Shown here one piece after another: positions 1 to 8,806 of a DNA stretch of 64,000 nucleotides. The notes beneath the pieces were generated by a model, which worked only from the letters and a program-made list of their open reading frames with translations, searched no databases and had not been told where the DNA came from. The position numbers and the translations under genes are program-made. This DNA is from Sideroxydans sp. (GTDB lineage Bacteria; Pseudomonadota; Gammaproteobacteria; Burkholderiales; Gallionellaceae): positions 28,381 to 92,380 of the forward strand of contig DAIDAG010000040.1 in the NCBI GenBank assembly GCA_027310725.1, read 5' to 3'. Position 1 is the first letter of the stretch. Every line of letters starts with the position of its first letter.

Positions 1-721
1 TTCGACTTACCGCTACGAGATTTGCGAAGCAAGTGATTCGCTTGTGACCTTCGCCACTCAGCAGGAAATATGTCATGCGGGGCCGGCGAGTCCAATCGCA
101 TCGAGCGCTTCAAAAGGATCTTTGAATACAGCGTCCGGGCTTTTGGAGATTATTGGCGCACAAGGGCTGCGTGGTGAGTACCAGTGCAAAGAGGTCGCTA
201 AGAAATGATGATCACCGGGTATCCAGGCGGCATGGCATCGATATCCCGGATCGGTCGCCTCGGGGAAGTTGGCGTAAAGCTTGGGAGAATATCCCATGGG
301 CGAATTCGCTGACTGATCGCCAAACAATTGTGCCGATGGAATTCGGAATCTGAAAGCATGATTCGGGGCAGGCATTGCCGCGAAAGAATTGCAGGGTTCG
401 CACGTGTTCCAAAGTTCCGGTTCCGCTCTTCCATACTCCCTTAATCCCCCGCATCTCCTGAAGAATCTTCCAGGAGATGGTCTTGCCCATCAATAACCCA
501 CAACCGGAAACACCGATCATTTTTCGGGTGGCAAACACCGCCGAGTGCCCATTCGTTCCTTAAAAAACCGCTTCCATCTGTGTCGCCGGCAAACCGGACC
601 GATTTCCATGCATACGCCATATGACGTATTCAGCTCGCGGTATGTATTTATCTAAACTGAGCCCGTATTTCGTTTGCACCCTGACCGATCAATTTTTTAA
701 TCAAACCCTAGGAGTACGACA
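1..721. other. Unassigned region upstream of the porin gene
   Basis: No convincing gene was found here. Several overlapping minus-strand frames of 78-108 codons lie between 73 and 538, but none has a ribosome binding site, a recognisable domain or a clear advantage over the others. The stretch may be decayed coding sequence. Its last 110 bases form the porin promoter region and contain the 16-bp palindrome listed separately. Confidence 0.4.
613..628. promoter_or_regulatory. 16-bp palindromic operator candidate (7-2-7), porin promoter
   Basis: The bases match TACGTCATATGACGTA in 7 of 8 symmetric pairs (read TACGCCATATGACGTA). The same element with 6 of 8 pairs lies upstream of urtA. The two share the identical 12-mer ATGACGTATTCA, and both sit about 95-110 nt before the start codon. 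Two inverted heptamers separated by 2 bp are the geometry used by NarL/FixJ-family LuxR-type regulators, and such a regulator is encoded at 18420. The assignment to that regulator is inference. Confidence 0.5.
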
Positions 722-1921
722 ATGATACATAAATACTGCAGCAATTCGATCGTCGCCGGTAGACACTGGAAATCATTCATGGCGGGCTTTGCGGTACTGG
801 CAAGTCTGACCGCTGCTTCGGCCAGCCATGCCGACCAGACCTTTCAAATGGGAGATGGCAAATCGTTGTCTTTGGGTTTTGGCCTGAGGAGCAGCTTTAC
901 CAGTTTGCAGGATGGTGCACCCGACGGTGTATCGCGCTCAAAGACATTCAATGTCGACAACGCGCGTTTGTATATAAGCGGCCAGCTCAATGACATGATC
1001 AGGGGTACTTTGAATACCGAGCGGGATGCGGCGGGAAACATCGTTCTGATGGACGGGTTCACCGAGCTTGGGCTCAGCGACAATTTCAATGTCAGGGTCG
1101 GCAGATTGATACCGCCGTCCGACAGGTCGAACCTGGATGGTCCCTTCTATCTGAATGCCTGGGAGTTCCCCGGAGTGGTTTCGGCCTACCCCAATCTCGC
1201 GATAGGTCGCGACAACGGTATGCTTGCCTGGGGTAAGCCGCTGGGAGGTGCGATCGTATACTCGGTCGGAACATTTACCGGACACAATGCCGTTGCGGGA
1301 GGTTCCAATGCTGCTGCCAATCCGCTATATGCAGGCCGCCTGGCAATCAATTTCCTCGATCCGGAACCCGCACCGGCTTATTACACCGCGAGTACTTATT
1401 ACGGATCCAAGGATATCCTGACCGCCGCGATTGTCATGCAACATCAGAATGCCGGTGTAGGCTCATCTCCTGCAGCGCAGGGTAACTACAATTCCTGGAG
1501 TACCGACCTGTTGTTCGAGAAAAAGATCCCCGGCGATGGCGTGGTCACCGTGGAGGGTGCCTATTACAAGTATGGCCTGGGGGCGGTCGATTGCGGCTCG
1601 GGTGAGCCGGGCTCGGGTGTTTGTCCCGGAGGAACCAATGTGGGTGGTCTGGTCGCGGGGAAAGCTTATCTCGCGACCGTGGAATATATGTTCCCCGAAC
1701 AAATCGGCGTTGGCAAGCTTCAGCCTTTCGTCAGACTCCAGAATTTCAATCGCGATGTGTCCCAGACGACAAACAAGCAAAGCGACATTGGCGTCAACTA
1801 CGTCATGGATGGGCATAACGCACGCATCAGCGCGGTCTACTCGAAGCTGAGTGATACCCGGCTGGTTCCTTCCGCGGTCGATCGCAATCAATTCATAGTC
1901 GGTTACCAGTTCCAGTATTAA
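722..1921 (+). CDS. Outer-membrane porin associated with urea/amide uptake
   Basis: This 399-residue protein probably forms the outer-membrane pore through which urea and short-chain amides reach the periplasm. An N-terminal signal peptide (hydrophobic stretch at residues 20-37, with an ASHA-D cleavage region) is followed by a beta-rich sequence ending in YQFQY, the terminal aromatic residue typical of outer-membrane beta-barrels. AGGAG lies just before the ATG. It opens the island immediately upstream of urtA and is closed off by its own strong terminator. A porin (FmdC) accompanies the amide transporter and FmdA in Methylophilus, so the role fits, but I cannot show homology to FmdC and leave the symbol blank. 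Confidence 0.75.
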   Translation: MIHKYCSNSIVAGRHWKSFMAGFAVLASLTAASASHADQTFQMGDGKSLSLGFGLRSSFTSLQDGAPDGVSRSKTFNVDNARLYISGQLNDMIRGTLNTERDAAGNIVLMDGFTELGLSDNFNVRVGRLIPPSDRSNLDGPFYLNAWEFPGVVSAYPNLAIGRDNGMLAWGKPLGGAIVYSVGTFTGHNAVAGGSNAAANPLYAGRLAINFLDPEPAPAYYTASTYYGSKDILTAAIVMQHQNAGVGSSPAAQGNYNSWSTDLLFEKKIPGDGVVTVEGAYYKYGLGAVDCGSGEPGSGVCPGGTNVGGLVAGKAYLATVEYMFPEQIGVGKLQPFVRLQNFNRDVSQTTNKQSDIGVNYVMDGHNARISAVYSKLSDTRLVPSAVDRNQFIVGYQFQY

Positions 1922-1948
1922 GAGCGATTCATGGTGGTGTTTCACTTC

Positions 1949-1976
1949 AAGCGGGGATATTCCCCGCTTTTTTTTT
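1949..1976 (+). terminator. Rho-independent terminator after the porin gene
   Basis: A 9-bp perfect stem (AAGCGGGGA / TCCCCGCTT) with a 3-nt loop runs into a tract of nine T. It lies 28 bases after the porin stop codon and separates porin transcription from the urt operon, so urtA must have its own promoter. Confidence 0.93.
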
Positions 1977-2112
1977 GCGGCCGGAATAAGGCGGTGTGTT
2001 TCCTGGCGGCCGGTACAGCGAAAGGGCACGCCTGACGACGAACGCAAAGTCTTCCTGATTTTTGAAGTAAAGGCTTTGCGAGAGGCGTTGCCGCGTCAAT
2101 GCGGAGGCCGTG

Positions 2113-2128
2113 TAAGTCAGATGACGTA
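2113..2128. promoter_or_regulatory. 16-bp palindromic operator candidate (7-2-7), urtA promoter
   Basis: This is the second copy of the TACGTCATATGACGTA-like element (read TAAGTCAGATGACGTA, 6 of 8 pairs symmetric). It shares ATGACGTATTCA (2121-2132) with the porin-promoter copy at 621-632. It lies about 107 nt before the urtA start, nearly the same offset as at the porin gene, which supports a shared activator site. Confidence 0.5.
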
Positions 2129-2234
2129 TTCATTGTCGGCCGCGGAAATTCTATTCTTCAACCATGGCTTGCAGGCGTATTTTTGATTCAAGCGTTGTTT
2201 GATTTTCCATACAAAACTTTAAGGAGTAATTGTC

Positions 2235-3524
2235 ATGTTAAGAAAAAAATCCAAGTCACCTACGTGGAATCGCGCAGGCCGTCCCGAAAATGTATCGTTC
2301 TTGCCTGTGCGCAAAACGGTGGCAAATGCAGTGGCTGCCACGCTGCTGATCGCGTTTGCCGGAAGCTCTTTCGGTGCAACACCGCCCACCTCTCAGGTCG
2401 ACACGACACATCTGGCGGTCACCGATACTGAAGTCATCGTGGGGCAGCTTCATTCGTCAACCGGAACCATGGCCATTTCGGAGACGGGGGCTATCGAAGC
2501 CGAGCGTCTGGCGATTGACCAGATCAACGCGATGGGCGGCGTCCTGGGAAGAAAGATAAAAGTCATTCAGGAGGATGGTGGCTCGGATTGGCCGACGTTT
2601 GCTGAGAAAGCAAAGAAGCTGCTGGAATCGGATCATGTGGCGGCGATATTCGGATGCTGGACATCGGCGTCGCGCAAGGCGGTACTTCCCGTTCTGGAAC
2701 GCGATAACGGGCTCTTGTACTACCCGACCTTTTATGAAGGACTGGAGCAATCCAAGAATGTCGTATACACGGGGCAAGAGGCCACGCAACAGGTGTTTGC
2801 CGGCCTGGATTGGGTAGCAAAAACAAAAGGGTCGAAGACTTATTACCTGATCGGCTCGGACTACATCTGGCCGCGCACAACCATGAAGCTGGCGCGCAAA
2901 TACATTGAAACCGTATTGCACGGGACCGTCGTGGGCGAAGAGTACGCCGCTCTCGGAAGCACCGATTTCGGCTCGACGATCAACAAGATCCGCCTGAAAA
3001 AGCCAGACGTGATTTATGCCGCCGTCGTGGGTGGATCGAACGTGTCCTGGTTCAAGCAACTCAAAGCCGCAGGCATCACCGGAAAAGATCACACATTGCT
3101 TACATTGTCAGTGACCGAGGATGAGGCCAACGGCATCGGCGGCGAGAATCTGCTCGGATTCTATTCGGCAATGAAATACTTTCAGTCCCTCGACACACCC
3201 GGCAACAAGGAATTCGTGAAGAAGTTCAAGGCCAAGTGGGGAGCCGGTGCACCTATCGGCGACGTGACTCAGGCGGGTTACGAAGGTCCCTGGTTGTGGA
3301 AGGCTGCGGTTGAAAAGGCAGGCAGCTTTGATACGGACAAAGTCGTGAAGGCCGAGGAAAGCGGTCAGATCAGCTTCGATGCCCCGGAGGGAATGGTCTA
3401 CCTGGAGAGCAATCACCACCTTAAGACCCGTTTGCGGATAGGCGAATGGCGCGCGGACGGTCAGGCCGACATTGTGTACACGTCTGACTACATCATGCCC
3501 AATCCTTTCCCCAAAGGTTATTGA
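2235..3524 (+). CDS. urtA: Urea/short-chain amide ABC transporter, substrate-binding protein
   Basis: UrtA is the periplasmic binding protein (429 aa) that captures urea or a related amide and delivers it to the UrtBC permease. The protein has an unusually long basic leader (about 27 residues) before a hydrophobic segment at residues 28-47, then a type-1 periplasmic binding fold with family blocks such as VGQLHSSTGTMAISE and IFGCWTSASRKAVLP. AAGGAG precedes the ATG with good spacing. It heads the urtABCDE operon. The FmdD amide-binding proteins belong to the same family, so specificity between urea and formamide/acetamide cannot be settled from sequence. The neighbouring formamidase, amidase and urease mean either would be useful. 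Confidence 0.93.
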   Translation: MLRKKSKSPTWNRAGRPENVSFLPVRKTVANAVAATLLIAFAGSSFGATPPTSQVDTTHLAVTDTEVIVGQLHSSTGTMAISETGAIEAERLAIDQINAMGGVLGRKIKVIQEDGGSDWPTFAEKAKKLLESDHVAAIFGCWTSASRKAVLPVLERDNGLLYYPTFYEGLEQSKNVVYTGQEATQQVFAGLDWVAKTKGSKTYYLIGSDYIWPRTTMKLARKYIETVLHGTVVGEEYAALGSTDFGSTINKIRLKKPDVIYAAVVGGSNVSWFKQLKAAGITGKDHTLLTLSVTEDEANGIGGENLLGFYSAMKYFQSLDTPGNKEFVKKFKAKWGAGAPIGDVTQAGYEGPWLWKAAVEKAGSFDTDKVVKAEESGQISFDAPEGMVYLESNHHLKTRLRIGEWRADGQADIVYTSDYIMPNPFPKGY

Positions 3525-3532
3525 TCCGGCAC

Positions 3533-3567
3533 CGGTCATCCGTCGTGCAGCGAACGATGGATGACCG
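3533..3567 (+). other. Intercistronic hairpin between urtA and urtB
   Basis: Fourteen base pairs (one of them G-U) close a 7-nt loop directly after the urtA stop. There is no T-tract, so it is unlikely to terminate. Such hairpins after binding-protein genes usually protect the upstream mRNA from 3' exonucleases and raise the level of the binding protein over its permease. Confidence 0.7.
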
Positions 3568-3610
3568 ATCACGTCAGCAAAATCGAATTTAAGTCATTGG
3601 AGATATTGTA

Positions 3611-4534
3611 ATGGGCGGTTATTCGATATCGGATTTATGGTCAATCGTGGTCATGCAGGGCTTCTCCGGCTTGAGCCTGTTCAGCGTGCTGTTGTTGATG
3701 GCGCTCGGCCTCGCGATCATCTTCGGGCAAATGGGCGTCATCAATATGGCTCACGGTGAATTCATGACGATCGGGGCATACACGATCTATTTGTTCTCGA
3801 AAGTGACGGAACAATACTTCCCGGCTTTGATGCCCTACTATTTTGTGATCGCCATATTCGCGGCTTTCGGCATCGCTTTCGCAGCGGGATACCTGGTCGA
3901 ATATCTGCTGATCAGGCATCTGTACAAACGTCCGCTGGATACGCTGCTGGCAACCTGGGGCCTGAGTCTGATCATGCAGCAGATATTCCGCACCGTGTTC
4001 GGGGCGCGCGAGGTCAGCGCAACCCTGCCGGACTGGCTGATGGGTTCATGGAAACCCACGCCGGATATCGACATACCTCTTAACGGCCTTTTCGTTATGG
4101 GCATCTCTGTCGTTGTGACTGCAGCAGTCATTCTCTTTCTCTACCGTTCCACCTGGGGGCTCAGGGTTCGCGCAACGACCCAGAACCGGGTCATGGCCGG
4201 CTCGGTCGGCATCAACACAAAGAAGATCGACCGGGTTACTTTTGCAGTCGGATGCGGAATAGCGGGCATCGCGGGTGCGACCTTCACCACGATCGCATCG
4301 ACCGGCCCCACCAGCGGCTCCCTGTATATCGTCGACACATTTTTAGTGGTGGTGTTTGGCGGTGCGGGCAGCGTGGTCGGTACCGTCTCGTCGGCATTCT
4401 CGATTGCCCAGGCGCAATCGATCCTGACATTTTTCCTGACCAATGCCATGGGCAAGGTGGTCACTTTGCTCACGATCATCATCATCCTGATGTTGCGACC
4501 CGAAGGCTTGTTCACCAGCAAGGTAAGAAAATAG
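3611..4534 (+). CDS. urtB: Urea ABC transporter permease UrtB
   Basis: UrtB is one of the two inner-membrane permease subunits of the urea/amide importer (307 aa, about 8 hydrophobic segments). It is a LivH-type branched-chain amino-acid permease relative. The GQMGVINMAHGEFMTIGAY block near residues 37-56 and the GIAGIAGATFTTIAS region are typical of the UrtB/LivH family. TTGGAG lies upstream of the ATG. It is co-directional with urtA and urtC. Confidence 0.93.
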   Translation: MGGYSISDLWSIVVMQGFSGLSLFSVLLLMALGLAIIFGQMGVINMAHGEFMTIGAYTIYLFSKVTEQYFPALMPYYFVIAIFAAFGIAFAAGYLVEYLLIRHLYKRPLDTLLATWGLSLIMQQIFRTVFGAREVSATLPDWLMGSWKPTPDIDIPLNGLFVMGISVVVTAAVILFLYRSTWGLRVRATTQNRVMAGSVGINTKKIDRVTFAVGCGIAGIAGATFTTIASTGPTSGSLYIVDTFLVVVFGGAGSVVGTVSSAFSIAQAQSILTFFLTNAMGKVVTLLTIIIILMLRPEGLFTSKVRK

Positions 4535-4553
4535 ATTGAGTAAAGGAAAAACC

Positions 4554-5708
4554 ATGAATGCTTTCTACAGTAATTGGCTGGGCGGAAAAAAGGGTGCAAT
4601 CGAACTTGCGATATTGGCGGCGTTCATCTTTATCGTAATGCCCCTGTGGCTGGACATCTTCCGACTGAATCTGGTCGGCAAATACCTGACTTACGCATTT
4701 GCGGCGGTGGGACTGGTGATGGTCTGGGGCTATGGCGGGATTCTAAGTCTCGGTCAGGGCGTCTTCTTCGGTTTGGGCGGCTACTGCATGGCCATGTACC
4801 TCAAGCTGGAAGCCTCCGATCCGGTAAGCACGGCCCATCAGACCACGCCCGGCATTCCGGATTTCATGGACTGGAATCAGGTGACTCAATTGCCCTTGTT
4901 CTGGGAACCGTTCCACAGCCTGATCTTTACGCTTGCTGCGGTCATCATGGTTCCGCTCGTTCTGGCCTATGTGATCAGCACCGCGATGTTCAAGAGACGG
5001 GTCGGCGGAGTCTATTTCTCGATCATTACCCAGGCAATCGCGGCGATCCTGACGATCCTTGTCGTGGGGCAGCAAGGCATGACCGGCGGAATCAACGGGA
5101 TCACCGACCTCAAGACGCTGCACGGCTGGAACATAAACACGGAATCCGCGAAGTACATCCTGTATTACGTCAATGGCGCACTGTTGCTCGGCGTGATCAT
5201 GCTGTGCCGCTTCATTCTTTCATCCAAGTTCGGACGTCTGCTGCTTGCGATGCGCGACAAGGAAGACCGGGTCAGATTTTCCGGCTATGACGTCGCCAAC
5301 TTCAAGATTTTCACCTTCAGCATGGGGGCGATGATCTCGGCCATCGGCGGGGCCATGTTCATCCTGCAGGTCGGATTCATGTCTCCCTCGCTGATCGGCA
5401 TTGTGCCTTCGATAGAGATGGTGATCTTTGCGGCGATCGGCGGGCGGGTCTCCCTGGTCGGGGCGGTCTATGGGACCCTGCTGGTCAATTACGGAAAATC
5501 GGCATTCTCGGAATCGTTCCCTTCGCTCTGGCTGTTGTTCATGGGCGCGCTGTTTATCGGCGTCGTCATGTTCTTTCCCAATGGCCTGGCTGGTTTATAC
5601 GATGTCTATTTGAAGGGAAGGGTGGAAAGCCTGGCGGGGAAATTCAAAAAGAAAAATCCCCCGGCCATATTAACCCCGGCTAAAACGGAGCTTCAAAATG
5701 AGCTATGA
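4554..5708 (+). CDS. urtC: Urea ABC transporter permease UrtC
   Basis: UrtC is the second inner-membrane permease (about 384 aa), a LivM-type protein with about ten hydrophobic stretches and the family block GYGGILSLGQGVFFGLGGYCMAMYLK. The ATG at 4554 is preferred over an upstream TTG at 4536 because AAAGGA precedes it and the protein then begins MNAFYSNW. The gene ends 11 nt inside urtD, which implies translational coupling of permease and ATPase. Confidence 0.92.
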   Translation: MNAFYSNWLGGKKGAIELAILAAFIFIVMPLWLDIFRLNLVGKYLTYAFAAVGLVMVWGYGGILSLGQGVFFGLGGYCMAMYLKLEASDPVSTAHQTTPGIPDFMDWNQVTQLPLFWEPFHSLIFTLAAVIMVPLVLAYVISTAMFKRRVGGVYFSIITQAIAAILTILVVGQQGMTGGINGITDLKTLHGWNINTESAKYILYYVNGALLLGVIMLCRFILSSKFGRLLLAMRDKEDRVRFSGYDVANFKIFTFSMGAMISAIGGAMFILQVGFMSPSLIGIVPSIEMVIFAAIGGRVSLVGAVYGTLLVNYGKSAFSESFPSLWLLFMGALFIGVVMFFPNGLAGLYDVYLKGRVESLAGKFKKKNPPAILTPAKTELQNEL

Positions 5709-6438
5709 ATTCGCACTCACGGTTGAAGACCTGACAGTTTCGTTCGACGGTTTCAAGGCGGTGGACGGCCTGAATCTGTACGTGGAAAAGAATGAGCTCA
5801 GAGTGATCATCGGACCGAACGGCGCCGGGAAGACCACGGTACTGGATCTCATTTGCGGGAAGACCAGGGCGACGGGCGGTTCCATTCAGTTCAACGGCAT
5901 TGAGCTCACCAAATTCCCCGAATACAAGATCGTCCAGGCGGGCGTTGGCCGAAAGTTCCAGACGCCTTCGATTTATGAAAACTTGTCGGTACTTGAGAAT
6001 CTCGAAATCTCATTCCCTAGAGGGCGTAGCGTTTTTGGCTCATTGATGTTCAAACGAACCCAGGATGTGACGGACCGGATTCTGGAGATCGCTGAAACAA
6101 TTTTCCTTTCCGAACAATTGAACGTGCAAGCCGGTTTGCTTAGCCATGGCCAAAAGCAATGGCTGGAGATCGGGATGCTGCTCATACAGGACCCGGAGTT
6201 GCTGATGCTGGATGAGCCCGTGGCCGGAATGAGCGTTTCCGAGCGCGAGAAGACCGCCGAACTGCTCAACAAGATATCGCAGGGACGGTCCTTGATCGTA
6301 ATCGAACACGACATGGAATTCGTGAAGCGCATCGCGCACAAGGTCACTGTGCTGCATCAGGGCAAGGTGCTGGCTGAGGGCAATATGGACGCGGTGCAAA
6401 ACAATCCGAAAGTCATTGAAGTCTATCTTGGGCACTGA
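5698..6438 (+). CDS. urtD: Urea ABC transporter ATPase UrtD
   Basis: UrtD is one of two ABC ATPases that power the importer (246 aa). It shows Walker A GPNGAGKT near residue 40, a signature region of LSHGQKQWLEIG (LSHGQ in place of LSGGQ, common in UrtD), Walker B LLMLDEPVAGM and the switch histidine in IVIEHDMEFV. The start codon lies within the end of urtC. Confidence 0.94.
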   Translation: MSYEFALTVEDLTVSFDGFKAVDGLNLYVEKNELRVIIGPNGAGKTTVLDLICGKTRATGGSIQFNGIELTKFPEYKIVQAGVGRKFQTPSIYENLSVLENLEISFPRGRSVFGSLMFKRTQDVTDRILEIAETIFLSEQLNVQAGLLSHGQKQWLEIGMLLIQDPELLMLDEPVAGMSVSEREKTAELLNKISQGRSLIVIEHDMEFVKRIAHKVTVLHQGKVLAEGNMDAVQNNPKVIEVYLGH

Positions 6439-6445
6439 GGGAAAT

Positions 6446-7147
6446 ATGTCGAATCCTATATTTAGCGTTAGCGGTGTCGATTCTGGCTACGGTCAGAGCC
6501 AGGTGATACACGAACTGAATCTTGACGTCGGCAAGAAGGAGATCGTTGCGGTGATGGGCCGCAACGGCATGGGCAAGACCACGCTATTCAAGACCTTGAT
6601 GGGGATCATCCCGTCGATTCGTGGCAGCATTTCCGTGGATGGAAAGCAACTGGACGGACTCGAACCTTACCAGCGGGTTCAGCACGGCCTGGCATACGTG
6701 CCCCAGGGCCGGATGATTTTTTCCAACATGACCGTTGTCGAGAATATCCAGACCGGCCTCCCGGCTTCGGCGCAGGGCCGCGTTCCGGAAGAGTTGTATG
6801 CGCTTTTTCCTGTCCTGTTCGATATGCGAACGCGCAAGGGCGGGAATCTGTCCGGCGGGCAGCAGCAGCAACTGGCGATCGCGCGGGCTCTCGCCACCAA
6901 CCCCAAGGTACTTCTGCTGGATGAGCCGACCGAGGGCATCCAGCCGTCCATCATCAAGGATATCGCAAAGAGCCTGAAGGAGATCAGGGATCTGCGCGAC
7001 CTAACGATCATCGTATCCGAGCAAGTGCTCAGTTTCACTCTGGATATTGCCGACCGCTTCTTTGTGATCGACAAGGGCAAATTCGTTTACGAGGACCAGC
7101 GTGCCAATGTGGACGAAAAGACAATCAGCCAATATCTGTCAATTTGA
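6446..7147 (+). CDS. urtE: Urea ABC transporter ATPase UrtE
   Basis: UrtE is the second ABC ATPase of the importer (233 aa), with Walker A GRNGMGKT, signature NLSGGQQQQLAIARAL, Walker B KVLLLDEPTEGIQPS and family-typical IPQ/VPQGR motifs. The ATG at 6446 is chosen because GAGGGA sits 4-9 nt before it. A longer in-frame TTG start at 6416 would overlap urtD by 23 nt without a ribosome site. It is the last transporter gene, and fmdA follows after 58 nt. Confidence 0.93.
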   Translation: MSNPIFSVSGVDSGYGQSQVIHELNLDVGKKEIVAVMGRNGMGKTTLFKTLMGIIPSIRGSISVDGKQLDGLEPYQRVQHGLAYVPQGRMIFSNMTVVENIQTGLPASAQGRVPEELYALFPVLFDMRTRKGGNLSGGQQQQLAIARALATNPKVLLLDEPTEGIQPSIIKDIAKSLKEIRDLRDLTIIVSEQVLSFTLDIADRFFVIDKGKFVYEDQRANVDEKTISQYLSI

Positions 7148-7205
7148 ATTCCGACTACCGATTTGATTTAGCACTGACTCAATTTCTTAAACAAGGAGAA
7201 AAATC

Positions 7206-8438
7206 ATGGCCGAAACACTCATCAAGGTTGACCTGAAACAATCGCCGTATGAAAACGAAATGATCCACAACCGCTGGCATCCGGACATTCCCATGGCCTG
7301 CTGGGTCAAGCCGGGTGACGATTTCATCCTCGAAACCTACGACTGGACGGGCGGCTTCATCAAGAACGACGACAGCGCCGACGATGTGCGCGATATCGAT
7401 CTGTCCATCGTGCATTTTCTCTCCGGCCCCGTCGGTGTGCACGGTGCCGAGCCCGGCGACCTGCTGGTGGTGGACCTGCTGGACATTGGGGCAAAGCAGG
7501 ATAGCCTGTGGGGTTTCAACGGCTTCTTTTCGAAAAAGAACGGCGGCGGATTCCTGACCGACCATTTTCCGTATGCGCAAAAATCCATATGGGACATCCA
7601 GGGCATGTTCACCAAGAGCCGCCACGTGCCGGGAGTCAATTACGCCGGATTGATCCACCCCGGCCTGATCGGCTGCCTGCCCGATCATGATCTGCTGTCC
7701 AAATGGAATACGCGCGAAGTCGGCCTGATCGCGACCGAGCCCGATCGGGTTCCGCCGCTCGCCAATCCGCCGTTCGCGGCGACCGCGCACATGGGCAAGC
7801 TCAAGGGCGATGCCAAGACCAAAGCCGCAGCCGAAGGCGCCCGTACCGTGCCGCCGCGTGAGCATGGCGGGAATTGCGACATCAAGGACCTGTCGCGCGG
7901 CTCGAAAATATACTTCCCGGTCTATGTGAAAGGTGCCGGCTTGTCGGTGGGCGATCTGCATTTCAGCCAGGGCGACGGCGAGATCACTTTTTGCGGCGCC
8001 ATCGAGATGGCGGGCTGGGTGCACATGAAGGTCGAGCTCATCAAGGGTGGCATGGAAAAGTACGGCATCAAGAACCCGATCTTCAAACCCAGCCCGATCA
8101 CGCCGAACTATAACGACTACCTGATCTTCGAAGGCATCTCGGTCGACGAAGCGGGCAAGCAGCACTATCTGGACGTGAATGTGGCCTACCGTCAAGCTTG
8201 CCTGAATGCGATTTCGTACATGACCAAGTTCGGATATACCAAGGCACAGGCGTATTCGATCCTGGGTACGGCGCCGGTGCAGGGCCATATCAGCGGCGTG
8301 GTCGACATTCCGAACTCCTGCGCAACGCTGTGGTTGCCGACGGAGATCTTCGAATTCGACATCCGTCCGAATTCGGCAGGCCCGGTGAAATTCATCACCG
8401 ATAACACCGACATTCCCTTGTCACTCGACTTGAAATAA
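7206..8438 (+). CDS. fmdA: Formamidase
   Basis: FmdA hydrolyses formamide (and to some extent other short amides) to ammonia and formate in the cytoplasm. The 410-residue product matches the length of the acetamidase/formamidase (FmdA_AmdA) family. It contains the blocks NRWHPDIPMA, FLSGPVGVHGAEPGDLL, REHGGNCDIKDLSRG and HFSQGDGEITFCGAIEMAG that I recognise from Methylophilus formamidase. AAGGAG precedes the start. It lies between the urea/amide importer and the amidase/urease genes, so imported formamide is cleaved at once. Confidence 0.94.
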   Translation: MAETLIKVDLKQSPYENEMIHNRWHPDIPMACWVKPGDDFILETYDWTGGFIKNDDSADDVRDIDLSIVHFLSGPVGVHGAEPGDLLVVDLLDIGAKQDSLWGFNGFFSKKNGGGFLTDHFPYAQKSIWDIQGMFTKSRHVPGVNYAGLIHPGLIGCLPDHDLLSKWNTREVGLIATEPDRVPPLANPPFAATAHMGKLKGDAKTKAAAEGARTVPPREHGGNCDIKDLSRGSKIYFPVYVKGAGLSVGDLHFSQGDGEITFCGAIEMAGWVHMKVELIKGGMEKYGIKNPIFKPSPITPNYNDYLIFEGISVDEAGKQHYLDVNVAYRQACLNAISYMTKFGYTKAQAYSILGTAPVQGHISGVVDIPNSCATLWLPTEIFEFDIRPNSAGPVKFITDNTDIPLSLDLK

Positions 8439-8441
8439 GCC

Positions 8442-8771
8442 ATGCCTATCTATGACTACCAATGCCTCGATTGCGGGCCGTTCGAGGCGATGCGGCGGAT
8501 CGCCGAACGCGATGCACCGGCGAATTGTCCGCAGTGCGGTTCGTACGCGGAGCGGATCCTGATTTCTGCCCCGTTCCTGGCCGATATGGCGAGTGATGTA
8601 CGCCATGCCATGGCAACCAACGAAAGAGCCAGCCACGAACCGAAACTGTCGGCGTCGCACGGTCATCCGCGGGGGTGCGGCTGTTGCAAGACACCGGCAA
8701 AGGCGAACGCATCGGCACCCGCTGTCCCGAAGTCGTTCCCCAACAAGCGGCCTTGGATGATCAGTCACTAG
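8442..8771 (+). CDS. fmdB: FmdB-family zinc-ribbon protein
   Basis: This small protein (109 aa) has an N-terminal zinc ribbon: CxxC at residues 8-11 and a second CPQC pair about 25 residues later, as in the FmdB family. A further CGCC cluster lies near residue 86. The gene begins 3 nt after the fmdA stop and must be co-transcribed. FmdB was described as a putative regulator of the formamidase operon in Methylophilus, but family members are widespread and their exact role is unclear. A metal-delivery or regulatory function is possible. Confidence 0.85.
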   Translation: MPIYDYQCLDCGPFEAMRRIAERDAPANCPQCGSYAERILISAPFLADMASDVRHAMATNERASHEPKLSASHGHPRGCGCCKTPAKANASAPAVPKSFPNKRPWMISH

Positions 8772-8806
8772 GCAATTTCATTTAACCGGATTCTGAGAGG
8801 TAGATA

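Noticed and set aside
73..538. Overlapping minus-strand frames of 78-108 codons
   Set aside because: No ribosome site, no recognisable domain, and three frames compete over the same bases; more likely decayed or non-coding sequence.
7179..8288. 369-codon open frame opposite fmdA
   Set aside because: Shadow frame with unlikely composition; FmdA family blocks are clear on the plus strand.
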